From positions 301,160 to 365,159 of the forward strand of contig JACPUR010000017.1 in assembly GCA_016192135.1 (NCBI GenBank): a stretch of DNA of 64,000 nt. Reading direction: 5' to 3'. The notes under the pieces were generated by a model. That model was given only the letters and a program-made list of their open reading frames with translations. It had not been told where the DNA came from and searched no databases. Within the stretch, counting starts at the first letter, position 1; each line of letters begins with the position of its first letter. A program made the translations under genes and the position numbers. This DNA is from Candidatus Tectomicrobia bacterium. Its GTDB lineage: Bacteria > UBA8248. Below, piece by piece: positions 9,389 to 17,082 of this stretch.

Positions 9389-9409
9389 CCCCGGGAAAAA
9401 ATCCCGGGG
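9389..9409 (-). terminator. Terminator of the ABC ATPase-permease operon
   Basis: CCCCGGGA/TCCCGGGG stem (8 bp) with a 5-base loop. Read on the minus strand it is followed by CTTTTCCTTT. It lies 40 bases past the permease stop and faces the terminator at 9210-9244. Confidence 0.7.
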
Positions 9410-9449
9410 TCCGTTTCGGATCGGACGGATGGACCGAGGGGCCTGCGGG

Positions 9450-10367
9450 CTAGACCTTCTTGTTCTGCCCACCCATCGCTTCCATCATCCCCCACCGGAT
9501 GACGGTCCGCTTTTCGACGGGCTGGAAGAGCACCTTCTCCAAGAGAAATCCGAAAACGCCCAGGATCGACAGCGCCACCATCATGAAGGCGATGTCGAGG
9601 AATTCCTGGGCGTCGAAGATGCCGGCCGAAAGCCCCCACTTGATCCCGCTGAAAGCCTCGGCGCCTACGCCGGCACGCCAGGCGCGGGCCATCCCGATCC
9701 GGAACCCGCTCATGATCATCGGAAGGGAGCCGGGGATGACGACCGTGCGGAAGATGGTCATCTTGTTGGCATTCATGGACTGGGCGGCCCGGATCCAAAC
9801 GGGATTGACGGTCTTCACCCCCGTCCATACCGCCATGGTAATGGGCAGAAATGTGGCAAACCCAGTGATGATGATGACGGTCTGGTTTCCAAGGCCGAAC
9901 CAGATTACCGCCATGGGCACCCAGGCCAGGGCCGGAATCGGCAGGAGCACGGCGATGAGGGGATAGCAGAACGATTCCCATAAGGCGAAGCGGCCCATCA
10001 GAACGCCGATGATGACCCCAAAGATCGCGCCCAGCAGGAACGCAAACGGCAACCGCCAAGCGGTGTGGAAAGTGTGCCATAAGATGGGGCTCTGGAAGAA
10101 GTAGTAGAAATAATCGAAGAGCCCCAGGGCTGGATTTTCCTGAATCGCGTCCATCAGGGGGCCCATCAGAAGCTCCCACCCGCGATAGGCGATGGCGTCC
10201 AGGGTGGGGAAGAGCTGGCCCAGGTTCCCCTTCGCCTGCATGGCGGCGATCTGCCATATGGTCAGGATCACCAGAAAAGGATAGGCTGGCCGCAGCTTCT
10301 GCCAGATCGAGGACGTCTTTTTCTTTTCAGTCATGTCCGGCGTGGGAAGAGTCTGGGCTTCCTGCAC
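9450..10367 (-). CDS. ABC transporter permease (SsuC/TauC type)
   Basis: 305-aa inner-membrane permease of the BPD_transp_1 family. It has an N-terminal membrane helix (YPFLVILTIWQIAAM, ~27-42) and further helices from ~110 on. The EAA loop that contacts the ATPase reads IRAAQSMNANKMTIFRTVVIPGSLP (about 191-215, core AAQSMNAN...VVIPGSLP). The start is GTG 10367; ATG 10334 (MTEKKKT) is possible. It lies 12 bases downstream of the ATPase gene, so they form one operon. The pair probably imports whatever the plus-strand binding protein at 8202-9191 captures. Confidence 0.9.
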   Translation of the reverse strand: MQEAQTLPTPDMTEKKKTSSIWQKLRPAYPFLVILTIWQIAAMQAKGNLGQLFPTLDAIAYRGWELLMGPLMDAIQENPALGLFDYFYYFFQSPILWHTFHTAWRLPFAFLLGAIFGVIIGVLMGRFALWESFCYPLIAVLLPIPALAWVPMAVIWFGLGNQTVIIITGFATFLPITMAVWTGVKTVNPVWIRAAQSMNANKMTIFRTVVIPGSLPMIMSGFRIGMARAWRAGVGAEAFSGIKWGLSAGIFDAQEFLDIAFMMVALSILGVFGFLLEKVLFQPVEKRTVIRWGMMEAMGGQNKKV

Positions 10368-10379
10368 GGTGTTGCCCTC

Positions 10380-11123
10380 TCAGGTGCGAATCAGCCGGTC
10401 GATTTCCCGCTGCAACTCGATGAACTCCAACGCGAGGGCGTCCCGGGGCCGGGCGAAATTCACCGGGATGATTTCACGGATGCGGCCCGGGCGCGGGATG
10501 AAGACCGCGACGCGGTTGCCCAAATAAACCGCCTCGCTGAGGTTGTGCGTCACATAGACGACCGTCTTCTTCGTCTTCTGCCACACGTCCACCGTCAGTT
10601 CCTGGAGTTCTTCGCGCGTCTGGGCGTCGAGCGCCCCGAAGGGCTCGTCCATGAGCAGGATCTGGGGGTCGAACGCAAGCGCCCGGGCAACGGCCACCCT
10701 CTGCCGCATGCCGCCAGAGAGGTTGTGGGGATAAAAGTCCGCAAACTCCTCGAGCCGGACGAGGCGGAGGTACTCCATCGCAATCTTCTTCCGCTCCTCG
10801 GCGGGTACTTTCCGGATTTCGAGGCCATATTCGACGTTCTTGCGCGCGGTCCGCCAGGGGAAGAGGGCATACTCCTGGAACACCACCCCCTTGTCATAAT
10901 CATCGTTGAGGGGCTTCCCGTCCATCAGGACTTGTCCTGCGGTGATTTCGACGAAGCCGGCGAGGATGTTCAGGAGCGTGGTCTTGCCGCAGCCGGAGAG
11001 CCCGACCAGACAGAGGAATTCGCCGTCCTGGATATCCAGATTGATGTTCTCAAGCGCGTGAACGCGGCGCTCGGGCGTGTCATACACCTTTCGGAGGTTC
11101 CGGATTTGAATTTTCGCCACCAT
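10380..11123 (-). CDS. ABC transporter ATP-binding protein (SsuB/TauB type)
   Basis: 247-aa ATPase that powers the adjacent permease. All nucleotide-binding motifs are intact: Walker A GLSGCGKTT near residue 43, Q-loop VVFQEYALFPW near 81, signature LSGGMRQRVAVARAL near 137, Walker B ILLMDEPFGALD near 158 and H-loop YVTHN near 192. Pattern and length match NitD/SsuB/TauB-class subunits for small anions or sulfonates. It is the first gene of a two-gene minus-strand operon with a promoter at 11206-11233. Confidence 0.95.
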   Translation of the reverse strand: MVAKIQIRNLRKVYDTPERRVHALENINLDIQDGEFLCLVGLSGCGKTTLLNILAGFVEITAGQVLMDGKPLNDDYDKGVVFQEYALFPWRTARKNVEYGLEIRKVPAEERKKIAMEYLRLVRLEEFADFYPHNLSGGMRQRVAVARALAFDPQILLMDEPFGALDAQTREELQELTVDVWQKTKKTVVYVTHNLSEAVYLGNRVAVFIPRPGRIREIIPVNFARPRDALALEFIELQREIDRLIRT

Positions 11124-11205
11124 CGGGGGGTCTCATTCTCCCTGGGATAAGGGGACGAATCGGCGGAAAATGCCTCCAGTTTTCGACAGATTTGGGCTTG
11201 CTCCG

Positions 11206-11233
11206 ATAATAGCAAAAACTCACCCATAAACAA
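11206..11233 (-). promoter_or_regulatory. Promoter of the ABC ATPase-permease operon
   Basis: On the minus strand TTGTTT (11228-11233) and TATTAT (11206-11211) are 16 bases apart, about 83 bases before the ATPase start. A CATAATTATG palindrome lies just upstream at 11235-11244. Confidence 0.4.
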
Positions 11234-11309
11234 GCATAATTATGGGAAATGTCGCTCGAAGACGGCTGAATTCAGGGAACAGCGGGAAGGGGCCCGCCGG
11301 GAAATCCTG

Positions 11310-11346
11310 CCCTCTCCCCGGACCCCCAGGGGGGCCGGGGAGAGGG
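11310..11346 (-). terminator. Hairpin after the cytochrome c' gene
   Basis: A 12-bp stem (CCCTCTCCCCGG, 11310-11321, with CCGGGGAGAGGG, 11335-11346) lies 8 bases past the stop of the minus-strand cytochrome gene. It has no strong T tract. It resembles the CCCTCCCC-type hairpins at 16968 and 38233. Confidence 0.45.
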
Positions 11347-11354
11347 TTCGGACC

Positions 11355-11840
11355 TCAGCTTTTCTTCTTGGGCGGCTGCCGGAATTCCTTGTGGCAGGCC
11401 GCGCAGTTGGAACCCATCGCCTTGACGGCCGCCTCGGTCTTTTGCTTGTCCTTGGTCCGGGCGGCCTCCACCACCTCCCGGGAGTCGTTCAGCATCTTCG
11501 AGGCGATCCGGTCGAATTTGGCCTTCTCCTCCCAGATTTTGGGGAGGGCGGTCGTCTTCCCGGCCAGGTCCTTCTTCTCGAAAGCCTCCCCGATGCCCAG
11601 GGCGTTTTCCCCGATTTCGCTGGCGAGCATGACAACCTTGGGGTATTCCCCCGCCTTGAGCGCCCCGTTGAGGGCCTTCATGGCCTTGGCGTTGCCCTGC
11701 ATCAGCTTCTTGCGGCCCGCGACCGCCTTGCTGTCTTTCTGTTCCTGCGCCGCCTCGAGGGCCGACCAGCCGCCCATGAGCGAAGCCGCGACGAGAATGG
11801 CCGCCGCCCCCAAAAGTGCCGCCCGCACCTTCCCGACCAT
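11355..11840 (-). CDS. Cytochrome c'-like (class II) monoheme protein
   Basis: 161 aa. Start ATG 11840 (MVGKVRAALLG) has AGGGGAG upstream and opens with a signal peptide ending near LEAAQ. A single heme-binding motif, CAACH, sits close to the C-terminus (~146-150), with the helical, Lys-rich body before it. That C-terminal placement is characteristic of class II cytochromes c (cytochrome c' / c-556), four-helix-bundle periplasmic proteins that bind NO/CO or transfer electrons. The frame is open upstream to 11924, but that start lacks a signal peptide. No obvious partner is adjacent. Confidence 0.82.
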   Translation of the reverse strand: MVGKVRAALLGAAAILVAASLMGGWSALEAAQEQKDSKAVAGRKKLMQGNAKAMKALNGALKAGEYPKVVMLASEIGENALGIGEAFEKKDLAGKTTALPKIWEEKAKFDRIASKMLNDSREVVEAARTKDKQKTEAAVKAMGSNCAACHKEFRQPPKKKS

Positions 11841-11985
11841 CGGAGATCTCCCCTTAATGATTGTCCAATGACGAATCCCCCGATCCCGCCGGAGGCCACG
11901 AATCTTGTCGAACGAATGCTTCATTATACCGAAAAGTTCCGTTCATAGGAAAGCGGCCCGGCCCGCGGCGGCGGGCCGGGATGGA

Positions 11986-12013
11986 TTGACAGGGCGCCTT
12001 TCTCCGGCACAAT
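11986..12013 (+). promoter_or_regulatory. Promoter for the CaiB/BaiF CoA-transferase gene
   Basis: A perfect TTGACA (11986-11991) and CACAAT (12008-12013) with a 16-base spacer end 27 bases before the ATG at 12041. Confidence 0.5.
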
Positions 12014-12040
12014 GAAACTTCGGACGACGTGGAGGACGCG

Positions 12041-13282
12041 ATGCCGGAGAGCGGGCCGCTGCCCCTGGAGGGGCTGCGCATCCTGGCGGTGGAGCAGTTC
12101 GGGGCGGGGCCCCTCGGGACCATGATCCTGGCGGACCTGGGCGCCGAGGTCATCAAGATCGAGAATCCGGCCACCCAGGGGGATTCGGCGCGGCCCGTGC
12201 CGCCCTACCCTCTTCCGAACAACGACAGCTATTATTTCCAAGGCTTCAACCGGAATAAGAAGAGCGTGGCGCTCGACATCGTGGCGCCCGAGGGCCGCGA
12301 GATTCTCCACAAGCTGGTGGCCCGCTCGGACGTGCTTTTCTCCAACTGCAAGGGGACGGACCCCGAGAAGCTCCAGCTCACCTACAAACACCTGGGCCTC
12401 TACAACGAGCGCCTGGTCTGCTGCTTTCTCTCCGGCTTCGGCATGACCGGCCCCCGCGCCTCCGAGCCCGCCTACGACTACCTCATGCAGGCCTACGCCG
12501 GGATCATGAGCCTCACCGGCGAACCGGGCGCCCCCCCGGCCAAGGCGGGGGTCAGCTTCGTGGACTATTCGGGTGGTTATCTCGGCATGCTCGGCCTGAT
12601 GACCGGCCTGTGGGAAGTGAGCCGGACGGGCCGGGGGCGGGACATCGACGTCTCGCTCCTCGAGGGCGCCGCCTATCAGCTCGGATATCTGGCCACCTGG
12701 GCGCTCAACTGCGGGCACGTGCCCCAGCGGTTTCCCCACAGCGCCCACCCCTCCCTCGTCCCCTCCCAGAATTTCGAAACCAAGGACGGCTGGGTGAGCG
12801 TCCTGTGCATGAAGCACCGGTTCTATCCCATCCTGGTGGAGAAGATGGGTCGCCGCGAGCTGGCCGCCGACCCCCGTTTCCGGACCCAGAAGGACCGCTT
12901 CGACAACCGGGACGCCCTGCTCGAAATTCTCTCCCGGGAATTTCGGACCCGAACCACGGCGGAATGGTCCGCCCTCCTGGCCGGCCATGTGCCCTTCGCG
13001 CCCGTCAACACCGTGGTCGAGGCCCTCGAAGACCCCCAGATCAGGGCCCGGGGGATGATCGTCGAGGTCGAGCATCCCGCCGCCGGGATCATGCAGATGC
13101 TGGGCTGCCCCATCCGGGTTCCCGGCGCCCGGATGCGCTGGAACCGGGCGCCCTACATGGGAGAGCACACACGGGAAGTGCTCTGCGAGCTGGCCGGCCT
13201 GCGCGAGGGGGAGCTGGAAGCCCTCCGGACCAAGGGAGTGGTGGAGTGGACGGAGCCTTCCGCTCCGGAGGGGAGGGCATAG
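12041..13282 (+). CDS. CaiB/BaiF family (class III) CoA-transferase
   Basis: 413 aa, normal length. Class III CoA-transferases move CoA between acids via an aspartyl anhydride. The family block LADLGAEVIKIENP near residue 33, GFNRNKKSVALDI near 71, and CFLSGFGMTGP near 128 are present. The catalytic-region segment KAGVSFVDYSGGYLGMLGLM (~169-188) follows, in which the Asp of VDYSGG is the expected nucleophile. ATG 12041 is preferred over GTG 12029 because GGAGG sits 5 bases before it. It stands alone between a promoter and a hairpin; the acid substrate cannot be inferred. Confidence 0.93.
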   Translation: MPESGPLPLEGLRILAVEQFGAGPLGTMILADLGAEVIKIENPATQGDSARPVPPYPLPNNDSYYFQGFNRNKKSVALDIVAPEGREILHKLVARSDVLFSNCKGTDPEKLQLTYKHLGLYNERLVCCFLSGFGMTGPRASEPAYDYLMQAYAGIMSLTGEPGAPPAKAGVSFVDYSGGYLGMLGLMTGLWEVSRTGRGRDIDVSLLEGAAYQLGYLATWALNCGHVPQRFPHSAHPSLVPSQNFETKDGWVSVLCMKHRFYPILVEKMGRRELAADPRFRTQKDRFDNRDALLEILSREFRTRTTAEWSALLAGHVPFAPVNTVVEALEDPQIRARGMIVEVEHPAAGIMQMLGCPIRVPGARMRWNRAPYMGEHTREVLCELAGLREGELEALRTKGVVEWTEPSAPEGRA

Positions 13283-13297
13283 ACCCGGCGGCCTCGA

Positions 13298-13323
13298 GAA
13301 TAACCCTAAAGGGGTAGTTATTC
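13298..13323 (+). terminator. Imperfect hairpin after the CoA-transferase gene
   Basis: GAATAAC (13298-13304) pairs with GTTATTC (13317-13323), with extra CC/GG pairing inside, followed by TTTG. A weak terminator is possible. Confidence 0.35.
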
Positions 13324-13391
13324 TTTGAACCCTTTCGGGCTTGATTCGCAGTTTGAAATTTTGTGGGGTAAATCACTGAAATTTCGTCTCG

Positions 13392-13414
13392 GGTCAACAA
13401 CTTAGCTGTTGACC
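13392..13414 (+). promoter_or_regulatory. Operator-like dyad upstream of the FecR-domain gene
   Basis: GGTCAACA (13392-13399) and TGTTGACC (13407-13414) are exact inverted repeats around a 7-base near-symmetrical centre. The right arm contains the TTGACC that would serve as the -35 box, so a bound regulator would block this promoter. The flanking 150 bp is AT-rich compared with the rest of the window. Confidence 0.4.
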
Positions 13415-13435
13415 AAATTGTACACAAAAGATAAT
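13409..13435 (+). promoter_or_regulatory. Candidate promoter of the FecR-domain gene
   Basis: TTGACC (13409-13414) with GATAAT (13430-13435, 15-base spacer) or TAATTT (13432-13437, 17-base spacer). It lies about 70 bases before the GTG start and is overlapped by the dyad at 13392-13414. Confidence 0.4.
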
Positions 13436-13505
13436 TTACGCCTGTATCCAATTGCGACATTCTTCATGTTCGCCGGCCAATGGACCAGTTGTAGGAGATG
13501 CATCC

Positions 13506-16500
13506 GTGCAGAAGAGCATTCTCTCCCGAGCCCTCGTTCTCGCCTCGTCGATCATCGCCGTTCTGCTCCTCTGGCCGGTGGATGCCTTGCCCCAGGCCGG
13601 TTCCACCGTGACCAAGGGCTCCTTCGTCGAGCGGTTTTTCGTCAACCGCTTCAGCCGCTCGCCCAACGCCCGCGACTATGTGCCCGCCAACATCGAGTCC
13701 CTGCCACCGGCCGAGCGCTACGCGGCCGTGGTGAAGGGCCTGAGCGATAAGGGCGTCGTGGCCCTCGTGGGGAGCCAGCCCGGCGACCCGCTGACCCGGC
13801 TCGAGTTCGTCACGCTCACCTACATCCTCGCCGGCGGCCCTCCGGGCAAGAGCCTGGCCGAGCAGAAGGAGTTCCTCCGCTCCAAGGGCGTCCTGGACCG
13901 CAACGACATCGGCTTCATCAAGACGTACCAGGGCGACGTCACCGTCACCCGGACGGGGCAGGAGCAGGCGCAGAAGGTCACCGGCGCCGAGCCCGTCCTC
14001 TTCCGCGACGTGGACGAAACCTCCGTCGGAGCCAAGATGGAGCTCCAGTTCGACGACGGCAGCGTCCTCTCCATCGGCGAGGACACCGCCATCACGATCG
14101 ACGAGATGATCTACGAGCCGGTTTCCGGGCGGCGCTCCATCCAGCTCCGGATGACCGTAGGCACCATCAAGGTCGATGCCGCGCCCAACACCCATCCGCA
14201 GTCCCGCTTCAACGTGGTGACGCCCAGCATGGTGGCCGGGGTGCGCGGCACCGTCTTCGCCATGGTCGTGAACGCCCAGGGCGCCACCAAGCTCATCACC
14301 CTCCGGGGCCTCGTGGGCGCCCGCCCCCTCCGGGCCGGGGAGGCGCGGCCCCGCACGCGGCGCGAGCTTCAGCAGGCGGGGGGCCGGGCCGGGACGACGA
14401 CCCAGGCGCCGCCCGCCGCCGCCGCCGTGGTGCCGGGGCAGGCGGGCCAGGCCCAGGAGGTCGTGGTCGGCGCCGGGCAGACGACCGAGGTGTCCTCCGC
14501 CGGGGCCCCCACGGCCGTCCAGCAGGCGACCCAGCAGGACATCCAGCAGGTGAACCAGGCGACCGCCGTCACGGCGCCGGCCCAGGCGGCCGCCGTCACC
14601 ACCACCCAGGTGCAGCAGACCAGCGTCATCGTCACCACCGCCACCAAGGCGTCGGCCGAGTCGGCGGTCCAGTCGAAGCAGGAAGCCCGCGAGCAGCTGG
14701 CCGTCAAGCCGACCACCGAGGACAAGGGCGATGCCACCACGGAACTGGTCGAGGTGGGCAAGGACACCGTCCTGGGCGGCTCCACCACCACCCCCACCAC
14801 CGCCGCCGTCGATCCTCTCGCCGGCCTGACGGGGGACTCCCTCAAGACCGCTTTCCTGAAGCTCACCGACACCCAGCAGGCGGAGAAGTTCGGTGGGCTC
14901 ACCACCTCCCAGCAGCGCGACCTGTTGGCGAGGATGAACCAGACCGAGTCCGAGGCCCTCCTGGCCCGCTTCAAGCCCAGCTCCCCCTTCACCGCGAAGG
15001 TGCTGGATTCCCTGCTCGACTACGGCGCGGTCTCCCAGGAGTTCTCACTCTCCGTCACAAGCAGCCTCCTGTGGCCGGGCGGGGTGGTCGAAAGCCGGAG
15101 CGGCCTCCTCAACCGCATCGGCATCCTCCTCGACAACCTGACGCCCGAGCAGGTGGTGGAGTTCGCCAACTGCGAGGATAACCACCCCACCCGCATCTGC
15201 GTGGGGAGCAACACCTCGGCTGGCAATTTCGACTGGTTCACGAACACCAGCGTAAATGACGATGAATTCACGACCCTGGGGGCGGCGGTGGCGACGGCCC
15301 TGAGCCGGGAGCTCGACCGCCTCGCCCAGGCCGGGGGCGTCCTCAACCGGCCCCACGGGCCCCAGGCCGGCGTCCCCACCCAGATGATCCTCGCCACGGC
15401 CTCCGGGGACGACATCTTCCCCTCCGGCGCCAACGAGAACACCTTCTTCACCCTCGCCAATGGGCGAAAGCTCGACCCCTGGTTCGTCGCCGCCGAGATC
15501 ATGTTCAATCTCGATGACCACCTCCCCGATCCGCTGAGTGTCACGGACCAAGCCACGCAGGACATCTGGGGCGGCGCCATGCGCCCCTCCGTCTACACCG
15601 GCAGGAACGGCGTCTACCAGGCCGGGCAGCTGCGCGCCGACGCGTTTGGGGACGGAGGGTTGATTAACGTCTCCTCCCGCGTCGCCGCCCTCAACGCGAA
15701 CGGCTTCCTCTCCTACGCCGTCCAGGTGGAGGAGGACATCGTCAACGCGGCCGCGAAGGTCATCCACGACCTGAACGCCTCCACGTTCGCGGGCAGCAGC
15801 AACATCATCAATCTCATCGACAGCCAGATCGAGGCGAGCACCATCCGGGCGCGCGACGCCCACTGGCAGGCCGTGGCCGACGCCCGGGCCGGGGTGGTGT
15901 TCTTCAACGGCGAGGGCCGCCGGGTCCGCGCCCAGCAGTACGTCTACCGGCCCGCGTCGAGCCCCGATCAGGTGCGATTGGTCGCGATCACCCTCGGCGA
16001 GCGGGGATCGGGACTCGGCTACATCGACGGCCGGGCCCAGTTCCAGAGCGGCCAGATGCCGACCACAGCCGCGGGCATCCGCGACCTGCCCTGGAACTCC
16101 TACTTCAGCGTGATGTACACGGGCGGTCCGTCCTTCTGCGCGAGCTCAGGATGCTTCATGGTGGTCGGAAGCCCCCAGAACAGCCCTCTCCTATCGAGCC
16201 TGAGGGTGGAAATCGGGAACGAGACGCCGGGGGAGTTCTTCCGGGAGGAAATCCTCGGTATCAGCAGCCGGTCGACCCTCTCCACCTTCAATTTCGCCGG
16301 GACTTCATTGGGCAGCCACACCGTCCAGTTCGTGGACGGCCCGCACAACCTGATCGTCAAGAGCCTGCCGGTATTCGGCACCACCGCGAAGACCTTCAGC
16401 ACTCCGACCAACTCGGCGTTCAATCCCCGGCTGGGCGCGTTCAGCGTTAGCAGCGGCCTCCCCGGCCAGATTCCGAGCGGCCAGTTCCGCGTCTATCCGG

Positions 16501-16925
16501 TCGAGTTCCACCCCAACGCCAATGTCCGCAACGGCCAAGATCAAAACAACCCGGCGGGCTTCAACTACTTCATGAACGATGCGGGCACCGTCCGGTCCTT
16601 CCCCGTCCGCTTCTCCGTCCTGGGGGATTCCACGACGCAGGCCAACTCGGGCCTCCAGACCTCGACCTGCGGCTCCGGGTCATCTCCTTGCGGCTTTAGC
16701 GCCGTCAAGTTCAACACCATATGGGATGCCCTCCGGGTGAACCTGAGCGATGCGACGGCGAACCCGGAAAGCAACCTGCCCACGATCAACATCGGGCCCA
16801 ACATTCTGGGCATCCGGGCGCCCGCGGTTTCGTCCATCACCGGGACCACATTTTTCCAGCAGGACATCCGCTCGGCCTTCATCCCCTTCCCGCGCATGAT
16901 CTGGAGGGGGGATTCCGAGTTCTAG
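13506..16925 (+). CDS. Large exported FecR-domain protein
   Basis: 1139 aa. GTG 13506 (TAGGAG 8 bases upstream) gives a signal peptide with core LASSIIAVLLLWPV, cleaved near LPQA. The FecR domain (~135-260) runs from IKTYQGDVTVTR through DDGSVLSIGEDTAITID to VVTPSMVAGVRGTVFAM, a typical FecR ending. Residues ~280-400 are a Gln/Thr/Ala-rich, probably disordered linker (repeated VQQAT, IQQVNQAT). The long C-terminal part (~430-1139) is rich in Asn/Ser/Gly, lacks recognisable motifs and looks extracellular or surface-attached. There is no FecI sigma factor or FecA receptor nearby, so classic iron-citrate signalling is unlikely. The gene is followed by a barrel protein and a convergent CHASE2 cyclase, domains that often share neighbourhoods with FecR. 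Confidence 0.85.
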   Translation: MQKSILSRALVLASSIIAVLLLWPVDALPQAGSTVTKGSFVERFFVNRFSRSPNARDYVPANIESLPPAERYAAVVKGLSDKGVVALVGSQPGDPLTRLEFVTLTYILAGGPPGKSLAEQKEFLRSKGVLDRNDIGFIKTYQGDVTVTRTGQEQAQKVTGAEPVLFRDVDETSVGAKMELQFDDGSVLSIGEDTAITIDEMIYEPVSGRRSIQLRMTVGTIKVDAAPNTHPQSRFNVVTPSMVAGVRGTVFAMVVNAQGATKLITLRGLVGARPLRAGEARPRTRRELQQAGGRAGTTTQAPPAAAAVVPGQAGQAQEVVVGAGQTTEVSSAGAPTAVQQATQQDIQQVNQATAVTAPAQAAAVTTTQVQQTSVIVTTATKASAESAVQSKQEAREQLAVKPTTEDKGDATTELVEVGKDTVLGGSTTTPTTAAVDPLAGLTGDSLKTAFLKLTDTQQAEKFGGLTTSQQRDLLARMNQTESEALLARFKPSSPFTAKVLDSLLDYGAVSQEFSLSVTSSLLWPGGVVESRSGLLNRIGILLDNLTPEQVVEFANCEDNHPTRICVGSNTSAGNFDWFTNTSVNDDEFTTLGAAVATALSRELDRLAQAGGVLNRPHGPQAGVPTQMILATASGDDIFPSGANENTFFTLANGRKLDPWFVAAEIMFNLDDHLPDPLSVTDQATQDIWGGAMRPSVYTGRNGVYQAGQLRADAFGDGGLINVSSRVAALNANGFLSYAVQVEEDIVNAAAKVIHDLNASTFAGSSNIINLIDSQIEASTIRARDAHWQAVADARAGVVFFNGEGRRVRAQQYVYRPASSPDQVRLVAITLGERGSGLGYIDGRAQFQSGQMPTTAAGIRDLPWNSYFSVMYTGGPSFCASSGCFMVVGSPQNSPLLSSLRVEIGNETPGEFFREEILGISSRSTLSTFNFAGTSLGSHTVQFVDGPHNLIVKSLPVFGTTAKTFSTPTNSAFNPRLGAFSVSSGLPGQIPSGQFRVYPVEFHPNANVRNGQDQNNPAGFNYFMNDAGTVRSFPVRFSVLGDSTTQANSGLQTSTCGSGSSPCGFSAVKFNTIWDALRVNLSDATANPESNLPTINIGPNILGIRAPAVSSITGTTFFQQDIRSAFIPFPRMIWRGDSEF

Positions 16926-16967
16926 TCCCATCCCCCGTTCAAGGAGTGCATGGGGAGTGGCTGAGTT

Positions 16968-17002
16968 CCCCTCCACCCCCTCCGTCAGAGGGGGTGGAGG
17001 GG
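16968..17002 (+). repeat. Perfect hairpin between the FecR and barrel genes
   Basis: CCCCTCCACCCCCT (16968-16981) pairs fully with AGGGGGTGGAGGGG (16989-17002) around a 7-base loop. There is no T tract. It may attenuate transcription into the next gene, or be a dispersed CCCTCCCC-type element like those at 11310 and 38233. Confidence 0.55.
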
Positions 17003-17082
17003 TAAAAGGCATCGGGGTTCCAGTGTGAGCGGCCTGTCCTGATATAGGCTGGCTTCATCATTCCGCACCCGAAGGGGGAAAC

